Shown here: positions 1 to 7,026 of the stretch, in pieces
How positions within the stretch are numbered: the first letter of the stretch is position 1
How the letters are laid out: every line of letters begins with the position of its first letter
Assembly: GCA_013215515.1 (NCBI GenBank)
Contig: JABSPC010000472.1
Coordinates: 1 to 13,437, forward strand
Length of the DNA stretch: 13,437 bases
Source: Crocinitomicaceae bacterium
GTDB taxonomy: Bacteria > Bacteroidota > Bacteroidia > Flavobacteriales_D > Crocinitomicaceae
Direction: 5' to 3'
Program-made: the position numbers and the translations under genes
Notes under the pieces: model-generated
The model's input: the letters and a program-made list of their open reading frames with translations, nothing else
Databases searched by the model: none
What the model was told of the DNA's origin: nothing

Positions 1-1683
1 ACTGGTTACATCAATTGCTTTTTGAAATGTATAATTGGCAAATACTTTATATTTAATTTTACCTACACTCAAATCATATCGGGCCATAATATCACCTCCA
101 AAAATGTTAACATTTGTCACGTTTTGCATCGACCAAACAAATAGGTTCTTTGTCGGAATCGCCACAATTTTGTTATTTACTCTATTGAAATAAAAGTTGG
201 TGCTAATATCTAGACTCTTACCCCAATTTGAAATAGGTTCGAATCTAAACGAATAGATAAATTGATGCGCTGATTCAGGTAACAAATCCGAATTACCTAT
301 ACTATTGTAATACAGCTCATTAAACGACGGCATTCTAAACGAATTCTTATAGGTTCCACTGTGCTGGTAGTTAAGTTTTCGAATTCTTTTTGAACTAAAT
401 TCGATATACGGATTTACTTTAAAGAGTTCATTTGTACTTGATCCTATTCGAGTATTCTCGTTTACATATTGACCTGAAATCAATAACTTTAAAATACCGA
501 ATGCGTATTTTTTTGTAAAAGCCAATACAGCTTTGGAATGAAATCGGATAGGATTCGATAAAGAAGAATCGCTTGATACAAGTGAACTTACGATCTCTTC
601 AATTCCTCCACCAAATTCGTACTTCTTATACTTGTACTTCTGAAACTTTACACCTAGAACAGCAACTCTATTGAGGTATTCAACATTAATCTCTCCTGCG
701 GTATTAAAATACGTGGGATCGATATAATTTAAATTATTCTGATTGACATTTCCATAAATATTGAACCCAATATTTTTTTTCATCCAAGTTCCTCGTCCAT
801 AAATAGTATGATCGTTCGTCTTTAATCTTTCATCAGTTGTCTCATTATAAAGGATAACAGCGCCTGGTAATCCTTGATGAATGTAGGAGCCTTTGTAGCC
901 AACATAAACTTTGCCGTTATCCATATCATATTGGAGCTGGGTTCCAATAAAGAGGTCACGATAATCATTGTTAGAACGGCTCCCACTTTCCTCAGTTAAT
1001 CCATTCAAAAATTTGTATTTGTAATCACCATCAGCATGACGGTATTTTGCAAATGCAGAAAGCAACCATTTCTTTCCTATTGACCTTGATACTGACGCAT
1101 AAGCTTCTTTTCGATTAAAAGATCCATACTTAATACTACCCAGTAAAGTTGTTTTCTTAGAACTGTAATTTCGAAATGAATTAATCTGAATTACATTGCC
1201 TGATACTTGGGCTGAAACAGGAACGTATAAATTGGCACCGTACCCTGTATATAAGGATAGCGTTCTTAATTCTTCTATTTGAATTTGTCCTAGGTTAACG
1301 AGCCCGGTTTGTGAATTATTGAGTACAACGCCATCTAAAACAATACTTGTGTGTCCACTTCCCATTGAGCGAAACGAAACTGTTTTCAATCCTCCCAATC
1401 CCCCATAAGACTTTACCGTTACCCCAGAAAATTTTGAAATCACATCGGCCGCATCATTCGCGGCAATCAGACTCATATCTCTTACACCAACAGGAAGGGG
1501 TTTAATGTCCTTAATGGCAAGCTTTAGGCCAGATACCTTTACCTCATCAACGTTTTGATTTTTAATATGTTCTCGATGAAATAAGGTCGAATCAATCCGA
1601 TTGGTATCTATTTGGCTGAAACCAAATAACGGGAGTACCAAAAGTACTCCCGCAATAAATATATTTTTCCCTATAGAAATCAT
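1..1683 (-). CDS. btuB: BtuB-like TonB-dependent outer-membrane receptor (3' end cut off by window)
   Basis: The minus-strand frame is open from an ATG at 1681-1683 to the window edge, giving 561 codons. The N-terminus (MISIGKNIFIAGVLLVLPLF then GFSQ) is a signal peptide. A plug domain follows at about residues 45-168, with the typical SMGSGHTSIVLDGVVLNN stretch. The rest is a tyrosine- and asparagine-rich beta-barrel, including the barrel motif FRMPSFNELYYNS with SDLLPESAHQF soon after. There is no carboxypeptidase-like N-terminal domain, as in compact BtuB-type receptors. If the full length is 600-700 residues, only the last barrel strands are missing. The start overlaps the stop of the upstream DUF4465 gene as ATGA, so translation is probably coupled. 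The cobalamin riboswitch ahead of the pair suggests cobamide as substrate; that is inference from context, not from ligand residues. The receptor family is near certain and the B12 assignment likely. Confidence 0.85.
   Translation of the reverse strand, partial: MISIGKNIFIAGVLLVLPLFGFSQIDTNRIDSTLFHREHIKNQNVDEVKVSGLKLAIKDIKPLPVGVRDMSLIAANDAADVISKFSGVTVKSYGGLGGLKTVSFRSMGSGHTSIVLDGVVLNNSQTGLVNLGQIQIEELRTLSLYTGYGANLYVPVSAQVSGNVIQINSFRNYSSKKTTLLGSIKYGSFNRKEAYASVSRSIGKKWLLSAFAKYRHADGDYKYKFLNGLTEESGSRSNNDYRDLFIGTQLQYDMDNGKVYVGYKGSYIHQGLPGAVILYNETTDERLKTNDHTIYGRGTWMKKNIGFNIYGNVNQNNLNYIDPTYFNTAGEINVEYLNRVAVLGVKFQKYKYKKYEFGGGIEEIVSSLVSSDSSLSNPIRFHSKAVLAFTKKYAFGILKLLISGQYVNENTRIGSSTNELFKVNPYIEFSSKRIRKLNYQHSGTYKNSFRMPSFNELYYNSIGNSDLLPESAHQFIYSFRFEPISNWGKSLDISTNFYFNRVNNKIVAIPTKNLFVWSMQNVTNVNIFGGDIMARYDLSVGKIKYKVFANYTFQKAIDVTS
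1630..1652 (-). repeat. Perfect hairpin inside the btuB-like signal-peptide codons
   Basis: CGGGAGTAC (1630-1638) and GTACTCCCG (1644-1652) are perfect inverted repeats of 9 bp around a 5-nt loop. On the minus-strand transcript the hairpin begins about 30 nt after the receptor ATG and is followed by TTATTT. It lies in codons that encode the hydrophobic signal-peptide core. It could slow translation of the receptor, act as a weak attenuator or protect the upstream mRNA. Function is inferred; the palindrome itself is certain. Confidence 0.6.
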
Positions 1684-2663
1684 TGTTTATTAAATCGGTT
1701 CGTATACGAACCAGATGCATTAACAAGATGGATTACATAAATACCATTTGAATAATTCGAAATGTCCAATTGAGAAAATGCGCTATGATCTTCTGAATAA
1801 AGAACGGCTCCCGTCAATGATGTAATAGTAAGAATCCCTTCTTCTCCTTTAATCATTAATTGATCCGTTGCAGGATTTGGATACACAGAAACATTTGTAA
1901 GTTGATTTTCATTCACTCCTAAGTCCCATTTTACACTGATATTATCAATAGCGAAATAAGTAGGCGTATTAATCCAACCTCCCGTAGTATCAGAAGATTC
2001 AACCTTAAAGTAAACAACCGTTATTGGCTCAGCATACTCTGTTAAATCAACTTTAATCCAGTCATCAACAATGTAATCTTGTGTATTATCGGAAAAACGA
2101 TAATCGGCCAAATAAACTTCACTTGAATCGATTAAATCCCCAAATTCATCTTCACCGTATACCCAAACACGGTAAAAATCCTCTCCGTTTGAACCATCAG
2201 GAATGTTACCATGGTTGTCTCCACTAACAGAAGTCCCAAATTGTTTACCATACCCTCCTGGGTCTCCATTTAGCATTGACAGCGCTGAAAAAGTCGTATT
2301 TGATATAAAAAATGAATCAATTGATAGATCCGAATTTGCCGTTTCGATGTTACCATCATAATACCAAACTGCGAAAGTTGCTGAACCGTTACCACCAGAC
2401 CCTGAATAAGCGCTGTATTCATTTGTCCATCCAGCTGTTGTTACATCATTCATGTTAGAGATTGCAAAACCATCCCACCATCCACCGGGATTGTAATTAC
2501 TGGTAAGCGTAACATCTCCAGTAAGGAATTCAAAATCATCTCCCAGTGCAGATCCATTGTCAAATGTGTCTACTGCTAATCCAAAAGATTCGAAATCGAT
2601 TGTTTGTGCTTGCGCACTTGCTCCGATAAATAGAGCTGTTGCTAAAACGTAAAGTTTCTTCAT
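1680..2663 (-). CDS. DUF4465-like secreted protein with T9SS sorting domain, in B12-riboswitch operon
   Basis: This 327-residue protein starts with a signal peptide (MKKLYVLATALFIGASAQA, then QT). Residues about 21-247 resemble DUF4465: an N-terminal TIDFES, then NPGGWWDGFAISN, a YSAYSGSGGNG stretch, and a closing FAIDNISVKWD strand as in jelly-roll domains. Residues about 250-327 are a type IX sorting domain with VYPNPATD, a SLTGAVLY strand and NGIYVIHL near the end. The protein should therefore be exported by Sec, carried across the outer membrane by T9SS, and attached to the surface or released. It is the first gene after a cobalamin riboswitch and overlaps the receptor gene as ATGA. The inference is a surface partner of the BtuB-like receptor, perhaps a cobamide-capture protein analogous in role to BtuG or BtuH lipoproteins of Bacteroides. 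The domain family assignment is from memory of its motifs. Confidence 0.85.
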   Translation of the reverse strand: MKKLYVLATALFIGASAQAQTIDFESFGLAVDTFDNGSALGDDFEFLTGDVTLTSNYNPGGWWDGFAISNMNDVTTAGWTNEYSAYSGSGGNGSATFAVWYYDGNIETANSDLSIDSFFISNTTFSALSMLNGDPGGYGKQFGTSVSGDNHGNIPDGSNGEDFYRVWVYGEDEFGDLIDSSEVYLADYRFSDNTQDYIVDDWIKVDLTEYAEPITVVYFKVESSDTTGGWINTPTYFAIDNISVKWDLGVNENQLTNVSVYPNPATDQLMIKGEEGILTITSLTGAVLYSEDHSAFSQLDISNYSNGIYVIHLVNASGSYTNRFNKQ

Positions 2664-2703
2664 CGTAAAAAAATTAAATAAGTTAAACGTGAAAAAATCA
2701 GCT

Positions 2704-2735
2704 AAAAGAAAATGGCACTGTCTCGAGATCAGTAC
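2704..2735 (-). terminator. Possible riboswitch expression-platform hairpin with U-rich tail
   Basis: On the minus strand, GTACTG (2735-2730) can pair with CAGTGC (2720-2715) through one G-U pair, around a 9-nt loop. It is followed by ATTTTCTTTT (2712-2703). It lies between the riboswitch aptamer and the DUF4465 start codon, where a conditional terminator would be expected. The stem is only 6 bp, so it is weak. Control of translation or another fold is equally possible. Confidence 0.35.
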
Positions 2736-2764
2736 TAAATCCGACTTTAATCTGAAGTCCTCTT

Positions 2765-2942
2765 TAATAGTGACTGGGGCAAGTATTCTGACTCATACCT
2801 TATCGATTTTGTCTTCCCAACCATCGGGTGACGGTCAGTGACTTTTTAAAATCGACTTTTAGTATTTACAGCTGCAGATACAGTTTCGGATTCTCACCGA
2901 ATTCCTTTTTTCATTCTCTAAGCAAGCCTAGAGAAACCAAAG
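2765..2942 (-). promoter_or_regulatory. Cobalamin (B12) riboswitch
   Basis: Read on the minus strand, the conserved parts of the cobalamin aptamer appear in order. A 7-bp hairpin with arms TTCTCTA and TAGAGAA spans 2935-2914. The GGAATTCGGTGAGAATCCG element follows at about 2904-2886, then GCAGCTGTAA matching the CTACTGTAA block at 2875-2866. GTCACTGACC (about 2842-2833) and GGGAAGAC (2818-2811) come next. The B12 box AGTCAGAATACTTGCC is at 2793-2778, differing little from AGYCMGGAGACCTGCC. The element precedes the DUF4465/BtuB-like operon, so cobalamin binding should lower expression of both genes. Outer limits are approximate. Together with the promoter and platform it fills the 323-nt gap between 2664 and 2986. 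Confidence 0.93.
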
Positions 2943-2948
2943 TCGCGA

Positions 2949-2979
2949 CAAAAGTACAACAATTATTATGATTGAGAAA
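2949..2979 (-). promoter_or_regulatory. Bacteroidota-type promoter of the riboswitch operon
   Basis: On the minus strand TACTTTTG (2956-2949) matches the -7 consensus TAnnTTTG exactly. TTTC (2979-2976) is a near match to the -33 TTTG, with a 19-nt spacer. Transcription would begin near 2944, just before the riboswitch aptamer. The promoter overlaps the last codon region and 3' flank of the upstream receptor gene, after which I see no terminator, so read-through from that gene could also pass through the riboswitch. Confidence 0.6.
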
Positions 2980-2986
2980 TGAAACT

Positions 2987-5470
2987 CTACAATTGAGCTT
3001 TAGCAGGATTCTCACGGTTAACTTCGGGTTTCTTCAATAACTTCTTCTTGTTCTTATCAAGAGAATAGGTATATTGAAACATCAGTGTTCTAGGTGTTTC
3101 AATTTTCAATGGGCGAAGTGTATACGAACGGTTTAAGATATTCGTGCCAATTACTGCAAACTTGTGTGAGTCGGTGAACGTATATGATATTCTAGCGTCA
3201 AAAATCCAATTGCCAAACTTGTGTGAATTGAAGTAATCCATGTACTTGATATCTTGTATGTTCGGACCAGAAGTTGCCGTTTCAAATTCTGCAATAACAC
3301 CATCCAAATTCAAGATTTTACTGAAATATTTGGCACTCATTCCAATTGCGAGCTTCTTTTTAATCGTTACTTCAGCATCACCTTTTACGTTGTGTAAAAA
3401 TCGATATTTCAAGATGTTCTCGGTTGAATCAATAGATGTTGAATTGTAACTGTAGTCACGTCCTGTGAAATCCGTTGCGTAAATGTAATCAGGTGAAAGT
3501 GTTTTTGGAACAATGTAATTGTAACCTGTCATGAATACCAATTCCGTTTCTTTACCTAGCTTGGCTTTCCCTGAGAATGAAACATCAACTCCCAGTACGC
3601 GCGAATCTCCTGTATTCAAGAATTTAAACCCAAAAATATTTGACGGATCAGTTGGGTCATCTCCCCAGAACCCGAATAGGTATTCAATTGTGTTCTGATA
3701 CTCTTGCCAGAAAACAGCAACATCCAAGTATCCATATATCTTCCCAAACTTCAATCCTTGTTTAATACCAACTTCAGCATTCCAACTGCTTTCTGGCTGT
3801 ATTTGAGGATTTGGAAACACTCCAAAATTCCCAACACCAGTTCTGATATACCTCTCTGTAATTGTCGGAAAACGATATCCTTGACCGTATGATCCTCTTA
3901 AATAAGTTTCTTGGTACAATTTAAGACTTGCTCCTGCCCTGAAAATTGGTTTTAAGACACGAATTGTATCATTGTTCAACTGGAAATATTCAAGTCGACC
4001 ACCTGCAGAAACATTCAAAATTTTCTTCACCTTCTTCTCAAATTGGGTATATGCCGAAATATTCGTCAAGAAATTATACGGACTTCCACCGCCTGCATAT
4101 AAGGCAGCAAATGATTCTGTATAAGTTCCCGTAACTCCCCCAATGAAATCAAGGTCATTTAAGTTTTTATACCGCTTACGAAACATATAATCCGTGTAAT
4201 ATGTTGTGGCCCTACTCGATTGTCCTGCCGTCATTTTACTATCCGAAAAAAGAACACGACTACGCAAGCTATGTCTCCCACTCGCTTTGGTGAAAACGTT
4301 TATATATGGGTCGATATTAAAAATAAAATGATCTCTTAGAAAAACCGCTCCTGGATACCCTTGATACAATCCAGAGGTATCGTTCAACCAAGCAAACAAC
4401 ATATTCGATTTTGAATACATTACGTTTCCGTTCACTCCATAATTCAATCCTTTGTATTTTTTCGATCTGTATCTTAGGTTAAAGTTGAAACGTGCTCTTT
4501 TTGAAGCCATTTGACGTTCCGTAAAGTTTGAAATAGTATCAATAATAAAGTTGGTATCAACAACCGGAGACCCCATGTAACCGTGATCATAGTTTATATT
4601 TCCACCGATTACAAGATCCAAATTCTTGATTTTACGTGAATGCAAGAAGTTTACACCTGAGATTAAGGGCGCTTCATTCCACCAAGTAGCACCTTCTATG
4701 CTTGGCTTTGAATAAAACCCAGAGTACACATTGACTTTCGTTTTGGGCTTTAATTTAGGGAATGCAGTACGAATGTGAATTGATCCAGAAAGTGCGGAGC
4801 TTCCTGAAAGAACAGATGCTGCTCCTTTGATTATTTCAATCTGATGAATATTTTCTACTGGAACAAAACCCCATTCAGGTCTGCCGGCATCACCTGAAAG
4901 CATGGGCATATCATCTACGATAACTGCAACCTTCGATCCAACACCAAACGTAAATCCACTACCACCTCGAATTTGTGGTTCTCCATCGAGAATGTTCAAC
5001 CCAGGCGTTTGATCCAAAGCCGTTTCAATGCTTCGTGTATTTTTATTTTCTATTAATTCGGGCTTGAGAATTTCCATAGAAACCGTTTGATCTTCAAGCG
5101 GCTTATCAAACTTCCCCACTTTAATTGTAACATCACCAATTTGTTGAACACCATCTGGATAATTGAATGCTATCATTACAATATCACGGGTGATTGTTCT
5201 ATTCGGAACAATAGTAATATTGAAAGTATCAGTAGTCATACCTGAAAAACGACAAACGATACGCACCTTACCCGATGGCAATTCTAACAAGAAGTTTCCG
5301 TTATCGTCGGCGAGAACACCAATGGTAATATCTGCCTTATAAATGACAGCTGCTCCAATCAATTCCTCACCATATTCATCGGTTACTTTCCCCGTAAGTT
5401 TTCCCGTTTCGTTTTGCGCGTTCAATTGAAACGCAGCAATTAAGGCAACAAATACTGTAAATGCTTTCAT
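2987..5470 (-). CDS. TonB-dependent receptor with carboxypeptidase-like N-terminal domain, substrate unknown
   Basis: The 827-residue protein has a signal peptide (MKAFTVFVALIAAFQLNA, then QN). A carboxypeptidase-regulatory-like beta-sandwich covers about residues 23-105 (GKLTGKVTDEYGEELIGAAV onward). The plug covers about 115-240, with ETALDQTPGLNILDGEPQIR, VAVIVDDMPM and IEIIKGAASVLSGSSALSG. The beta-barrel runs to about residue 805 and contains the TonB-receptor hallmark RGSYGQGYRFPTITERYI. It should import a ligand too large for porins using TonB/ExbBD energy. Its partner is the PCMD-like secreted protein 63 nt upstream, and a terminator-like hairpin lies just before its ATG. The last barrel strand (RTLMFQYTYSL) is followed by a lysine-rich tail of about 23 residues, while most such receptors end at the last aromatic residue. 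Siderophores, vitamins and glycans are all possible ligands. Confidence 0.92.
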   Translation of the reverse strand: MKAFTVFVALIAAFQLNAQNETGKLTGKVTDEYGEELIGAAVIYKADITIGVLADDNGNFLLELPSGKVRIVCRFSGMTTDTFNITIVPNRTITRDIVMIAFNYPDGVQQIGDVTIKVGKFDKPLEDQTVSMEILKPELIENKNTRSIETALDQTPGLNILDGEPQIRGGSGFTFGVGSKVAVIVDDMPMLSGDAGRPEWGFVPVENIHQIEIIKGAASVLSGSSALSGSIHIRTAFPKLKPKTKVNVYSGFYSKPSIEGATWWNEAPLISGVNFLHSRKIKNLDLVIGGNINYDHGYMGSPVVDTNFIIDTISNFTERQMASKRARFNFNLRYRSKKYKGLNYGVNGNVMYSKSNMLFAWLNDTSGLYQGYPGAVFLRDHFIFNIDPYINVFTKASGRHSLRSRVLFSDSKMTAGQSSRATTYYTDYMFRKRYKNLNDLDFIGGVTGTYTESFAALYAGGGSPYNFLTNISAYTQFEKKVKKILNVSAGGRLEYFQLNNDTIRVLKPIFRAGASLKLYQETYLRGSYGQGYRFPTITERYIRTGVGNFGVFPNPQIQPESSWNAEVGIKQGLKFGKIYGYLDVAVFWQEYQNTIEYLFGFWGDDPTDPSNIFGFKFLNTGDSRVLGVDVSFSGKAKLGKETELVFMTGYNYIVPKTLSPDYIYATDFTGRDYSYNSTSIDSTENILKYRFLHNVKGDAEVTIKKKLAIGMSAKYFSKILNLDGVIAEFETATSGPNIQDIKYMDYFNSHKFGNWIFDARISYTFTDSHKFAVIGTNILNRSYTLRPLKIETPRTLMFQYTYSLDKNKKKLLKKPEVNRENPAKAQL

Positions 5471-5480
5471 AGTAGAGTCA

Positions 5481-5514
5481 AATAAAAAGGCTGAACAATT
5501 ACTCGTTCAGCCTT
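5481..5514 (-). terminator. Strong hairpin plus T-tract between cargo and receptor genes
   Basis: AAGGCTGAAC (5487-5496) and GTTCAGCCTT (5505-5514) form a perfect 10-bp stem around an 8-nt loop. On the minus strand it is followed by TTTTTATT, which is the form of an intrinsic terminator. It lies 20 nt after the stop of the PCMD-like gene and ends 10 nt before the receptor ATG. No -7 box fits between hairpin and ATG, so the receptor is probably made by partial read-through, or the hairpin stabilises the upstream mRNA after processing. Confidence 0.75.
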
Positions 5515-5533
5515 CCAAAATAATATTTTTGGC

Positions 5534-6481
5534 TTAGTTGTTATAAACTTTGAATTGCTTTGAAACATTTCCAACAGTTACATTAACAATATACATTCCA
5601 GCAGGCGCACTGAATGGAACGTTTGGATCTAAATCTCCAGACATTATAACTGATCCTGCCAAGTAATACACCTCGTAGTTTCCGTCTAATAACTCACCTG
5701 ATTTAAAGCTCAATTCGCTTGTTTCGTTGTTCATGAATACATTCATTGCAAATGCATTGTTTTCTTCAACCGAACTTACGTCGTAGATCAATTCAACATC
5801 ATCAATGAAAAGCTCATCATTTGGATCACCACCACCCGGTACGGCGTTTGTTGTGAAAGTAACTAAGATGTACTCAATATTAGTTGCTGCTCCTGAGTAA
5901 TCAAAAGGAATTGCCATTCTAACCCAACCACTTGTTGACGTAAAGTTCACAACGGCCGTTCCAACTACTTCAGCAGTAGAATTTGCATCTTCTGGATCGA
6001 TATAATCGTAATCATCATGAACGGTCGCTTTCATTCGCGCTTCTTCTGATCCTCCACTCGCGTTAAATTTTGCCCAGAAAACAATTGAATCGGGCATATT
6101 AGTCATCGCTTCAGAGAAATCAGCATCACCAGTAACTGTAAAGTTATGATTCGCTGGATCGTTCGCTGTAATAGCTCCCATGTTAATTTTACCAACAGTC
6201 ATATTTCCATTCGCAGTTATACCAAACCCAGCATCACGCGCCCAAATTCGTGCACTTGAAAATCCTGTTGTTCCGGGGCGTACATCCGTTGACTCTTCAA
6301 TTTGAATATCAGCAAAACCATTAAAAGTACCGCTAGCAGTCATAAAACTGTTCCAGTTCACAGGTTCGTCTCCAGAAGAAACCACTTCCCAATTTTCCAT
6401 ATCAGCGTTTCCAATTTGAAACTGTGCAAATAATGTCCCAGAAGTTAGTGTTAGTGCAGTAAATAGTAATATTTTTTTCAT
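5534..6481 (-). CDS. PCMD-like secreted protein with probable T9SS sorting domain
   Basis: The 315-residue protein has a clean signal peptide (MKKILLFTALTLTSGTLFA, then QF). Residues about 22-235 resemble the PCMD family (putative carbohydrate-metabolism domain, jelly-roll type): NADMENWEV at the start, PDSIVFWAKF in the middle, and the closing DELFIDDVELIYD strand. Residues about 240-315 look like a T9SS C-terminal domain, with AGMYIVNVTVGN then KQFKVYNN at the end, though the usual PNP motif is not present. It is the first gene of a unit that also contains the TonB receptor at 2987..5470, and it has a strong promoter of its own. The likely role is a surface or released binding protein that works with that receptor. 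Ligand and any enzymatic activity are unknown; no catalytic motif was recognised. Confidence 0.82.
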   Translation of the reverse strand: MKKILLFTALTLTSGTLFAQFQIGNADMENWEVVSSGDEPVNWNSFMTASGTFNGFADIQIEESTDVRPGTTGFSSARIWARDAGFGITANGNMTVGKINMGAITANDPANHNFTVTGDADFSEAMTNMPDSIVFWAKFNASGGSEEARMKATVHDDYDYIDPEDANSTAEVVGTAVVNFTSTSGWVRMAIPFDYSGAATNIEYILVTFTTNAVPGGGDPNDELFIDDVELIYDVSSVEENNAFAMNVFMNNETSELSFKSGELLDGNYEVYYLAGSVIMSGDLDPNVPFSAPAGMYIVNVTVGNVSKQFKVYNN

Positions 6482-6502
6482 ATAAACAGTTAATTATTAA
6501 GG

Positions 6503-6532
6503 CAAATATAACATTAAACGTTTTCAATCAAA
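6503..6532 (-). promoter_or_regulatory. Bacteroidota-type promoter for the PCMD/TonB-receptor unit
   Basis: On the minus strand TTTG (6532-6529) and TATATTTG (6510-6503) match the -33 TTTG and -7 TAnnTTTG consensus exactly, with an 18-nt spacer. Transcription would begin near 6498, leaving an untranslated leader of about 17 nt with no Shine-Dalgarno sequence. No riboswitch resembling the one at 2765..2942 is present here. Confidence 0.75.
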
Positions 6533-6637
6533 CCTGCAATATGTTAAATGGCACCTCCAATTTGATAATTGATTAATCATTCTACCAACTAGGATGAAAT
6601 CTGGCTCGTCTTATAAGTAGAGTAACAAGCTAAATGA

Positions 6638-7003
6638 ATGATTATGAATGTAAAACAGATTAATAACGTAAACGAGGCACTTCTCATTTTACGCCACTTC
6701 ATAGATTTAAGTGCGAAGCTTCTTCCCTTTCTAGATGAATTGGATAAAAAACGAAATCCAACTTTCACGGAACTAAGCAATCGAAATAAAATCATGAGTG
6801 TTTATGAGAATTATAGCTTCGATACTTCTACTTCCAAAAGACTATTGGATTCAGATGTTTTGGAACTGATTAAGGAAACTTTTGATTCAATTTCAGAAAA
6901 AACAATTTCTAATAAAAAACCAAAGCGAAATACATCGTTGAGAATGTTCTTAATGGAACATAGGAGATTGCAAGAGAATTGGTACATTGTTAGGTCAAAT
7001 TAA
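6638..7003 (+). CDS. Hypothetical protein, 121 residues
   Basis: I do not recognise this protein. It has no signal peptide or membrane segment. It is probably mostly helical, with a leucine-rich first half (NEALLILRHFIDLSAKLLPFL) and a basic C-terminal half (NKKPKRNTSLRMFLMEHRRL). Two start codons are possible, at 6638 and, two codons later, at 6644, where the protein would begin MNVKQINN; neither has a clear ribosome site. It lies 23 nt before the potassium-channel gene on the same strand and could be cotranscribed with it. No good TAnnTTTG box is visible ahead of it in the 156-nt divergent gap. A 68-codon antisense frame overlaps its first part, but the sense frame is longer and is aligned with the downstream genes, so it is preferred. 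Confidence 0.55.
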   Translation: MIMNVKQINNVNEALLILRHFIDLSAKLLPFLDELDKKRNPTFTELSNRNKIMSVYENYSFDTSTSKRLLDSDVLELIKETFDSISEKTISNKKPKRNTSLRMFLMEHRRLQENWYIVRSN

Positions 7004-7026
7004 CTCTTGATGCTTAAATTAGCCGC

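Noticed and set aside
3240..4134. Several plus-strand ORFs of 60-70 codons opposite the CPD receptor
   Set aside because: They are antisense shadows of a long, well-supported receptor gene, with no protein features.
5487..5520. The 5487-5514 hairpin as a terminator for plus-strand transcription
   Set aside because: On the plus strand the stem is followed by CCAAAATAA rather than a T-tract, and no plus-strand gene lies upstream.
6570..6579. TGATTAATCA, a 10-bp palindrome in the divergent gap, as a possible FNR/CRP-type operator
   Set aside because: It is short, AT-rich and lacks the TTGAT-N4-ATCAA form, so chance is a sufficient explanation.
6589..6795. A 68-codon minus-strand ORF between the PCMD promoter and the hypothetical gene
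   Set aside because: It is antisense to the longer 6638..7003 frame, has a low-complexity Ser/Lys/Phe composition and no promoter or homology that I recognise.
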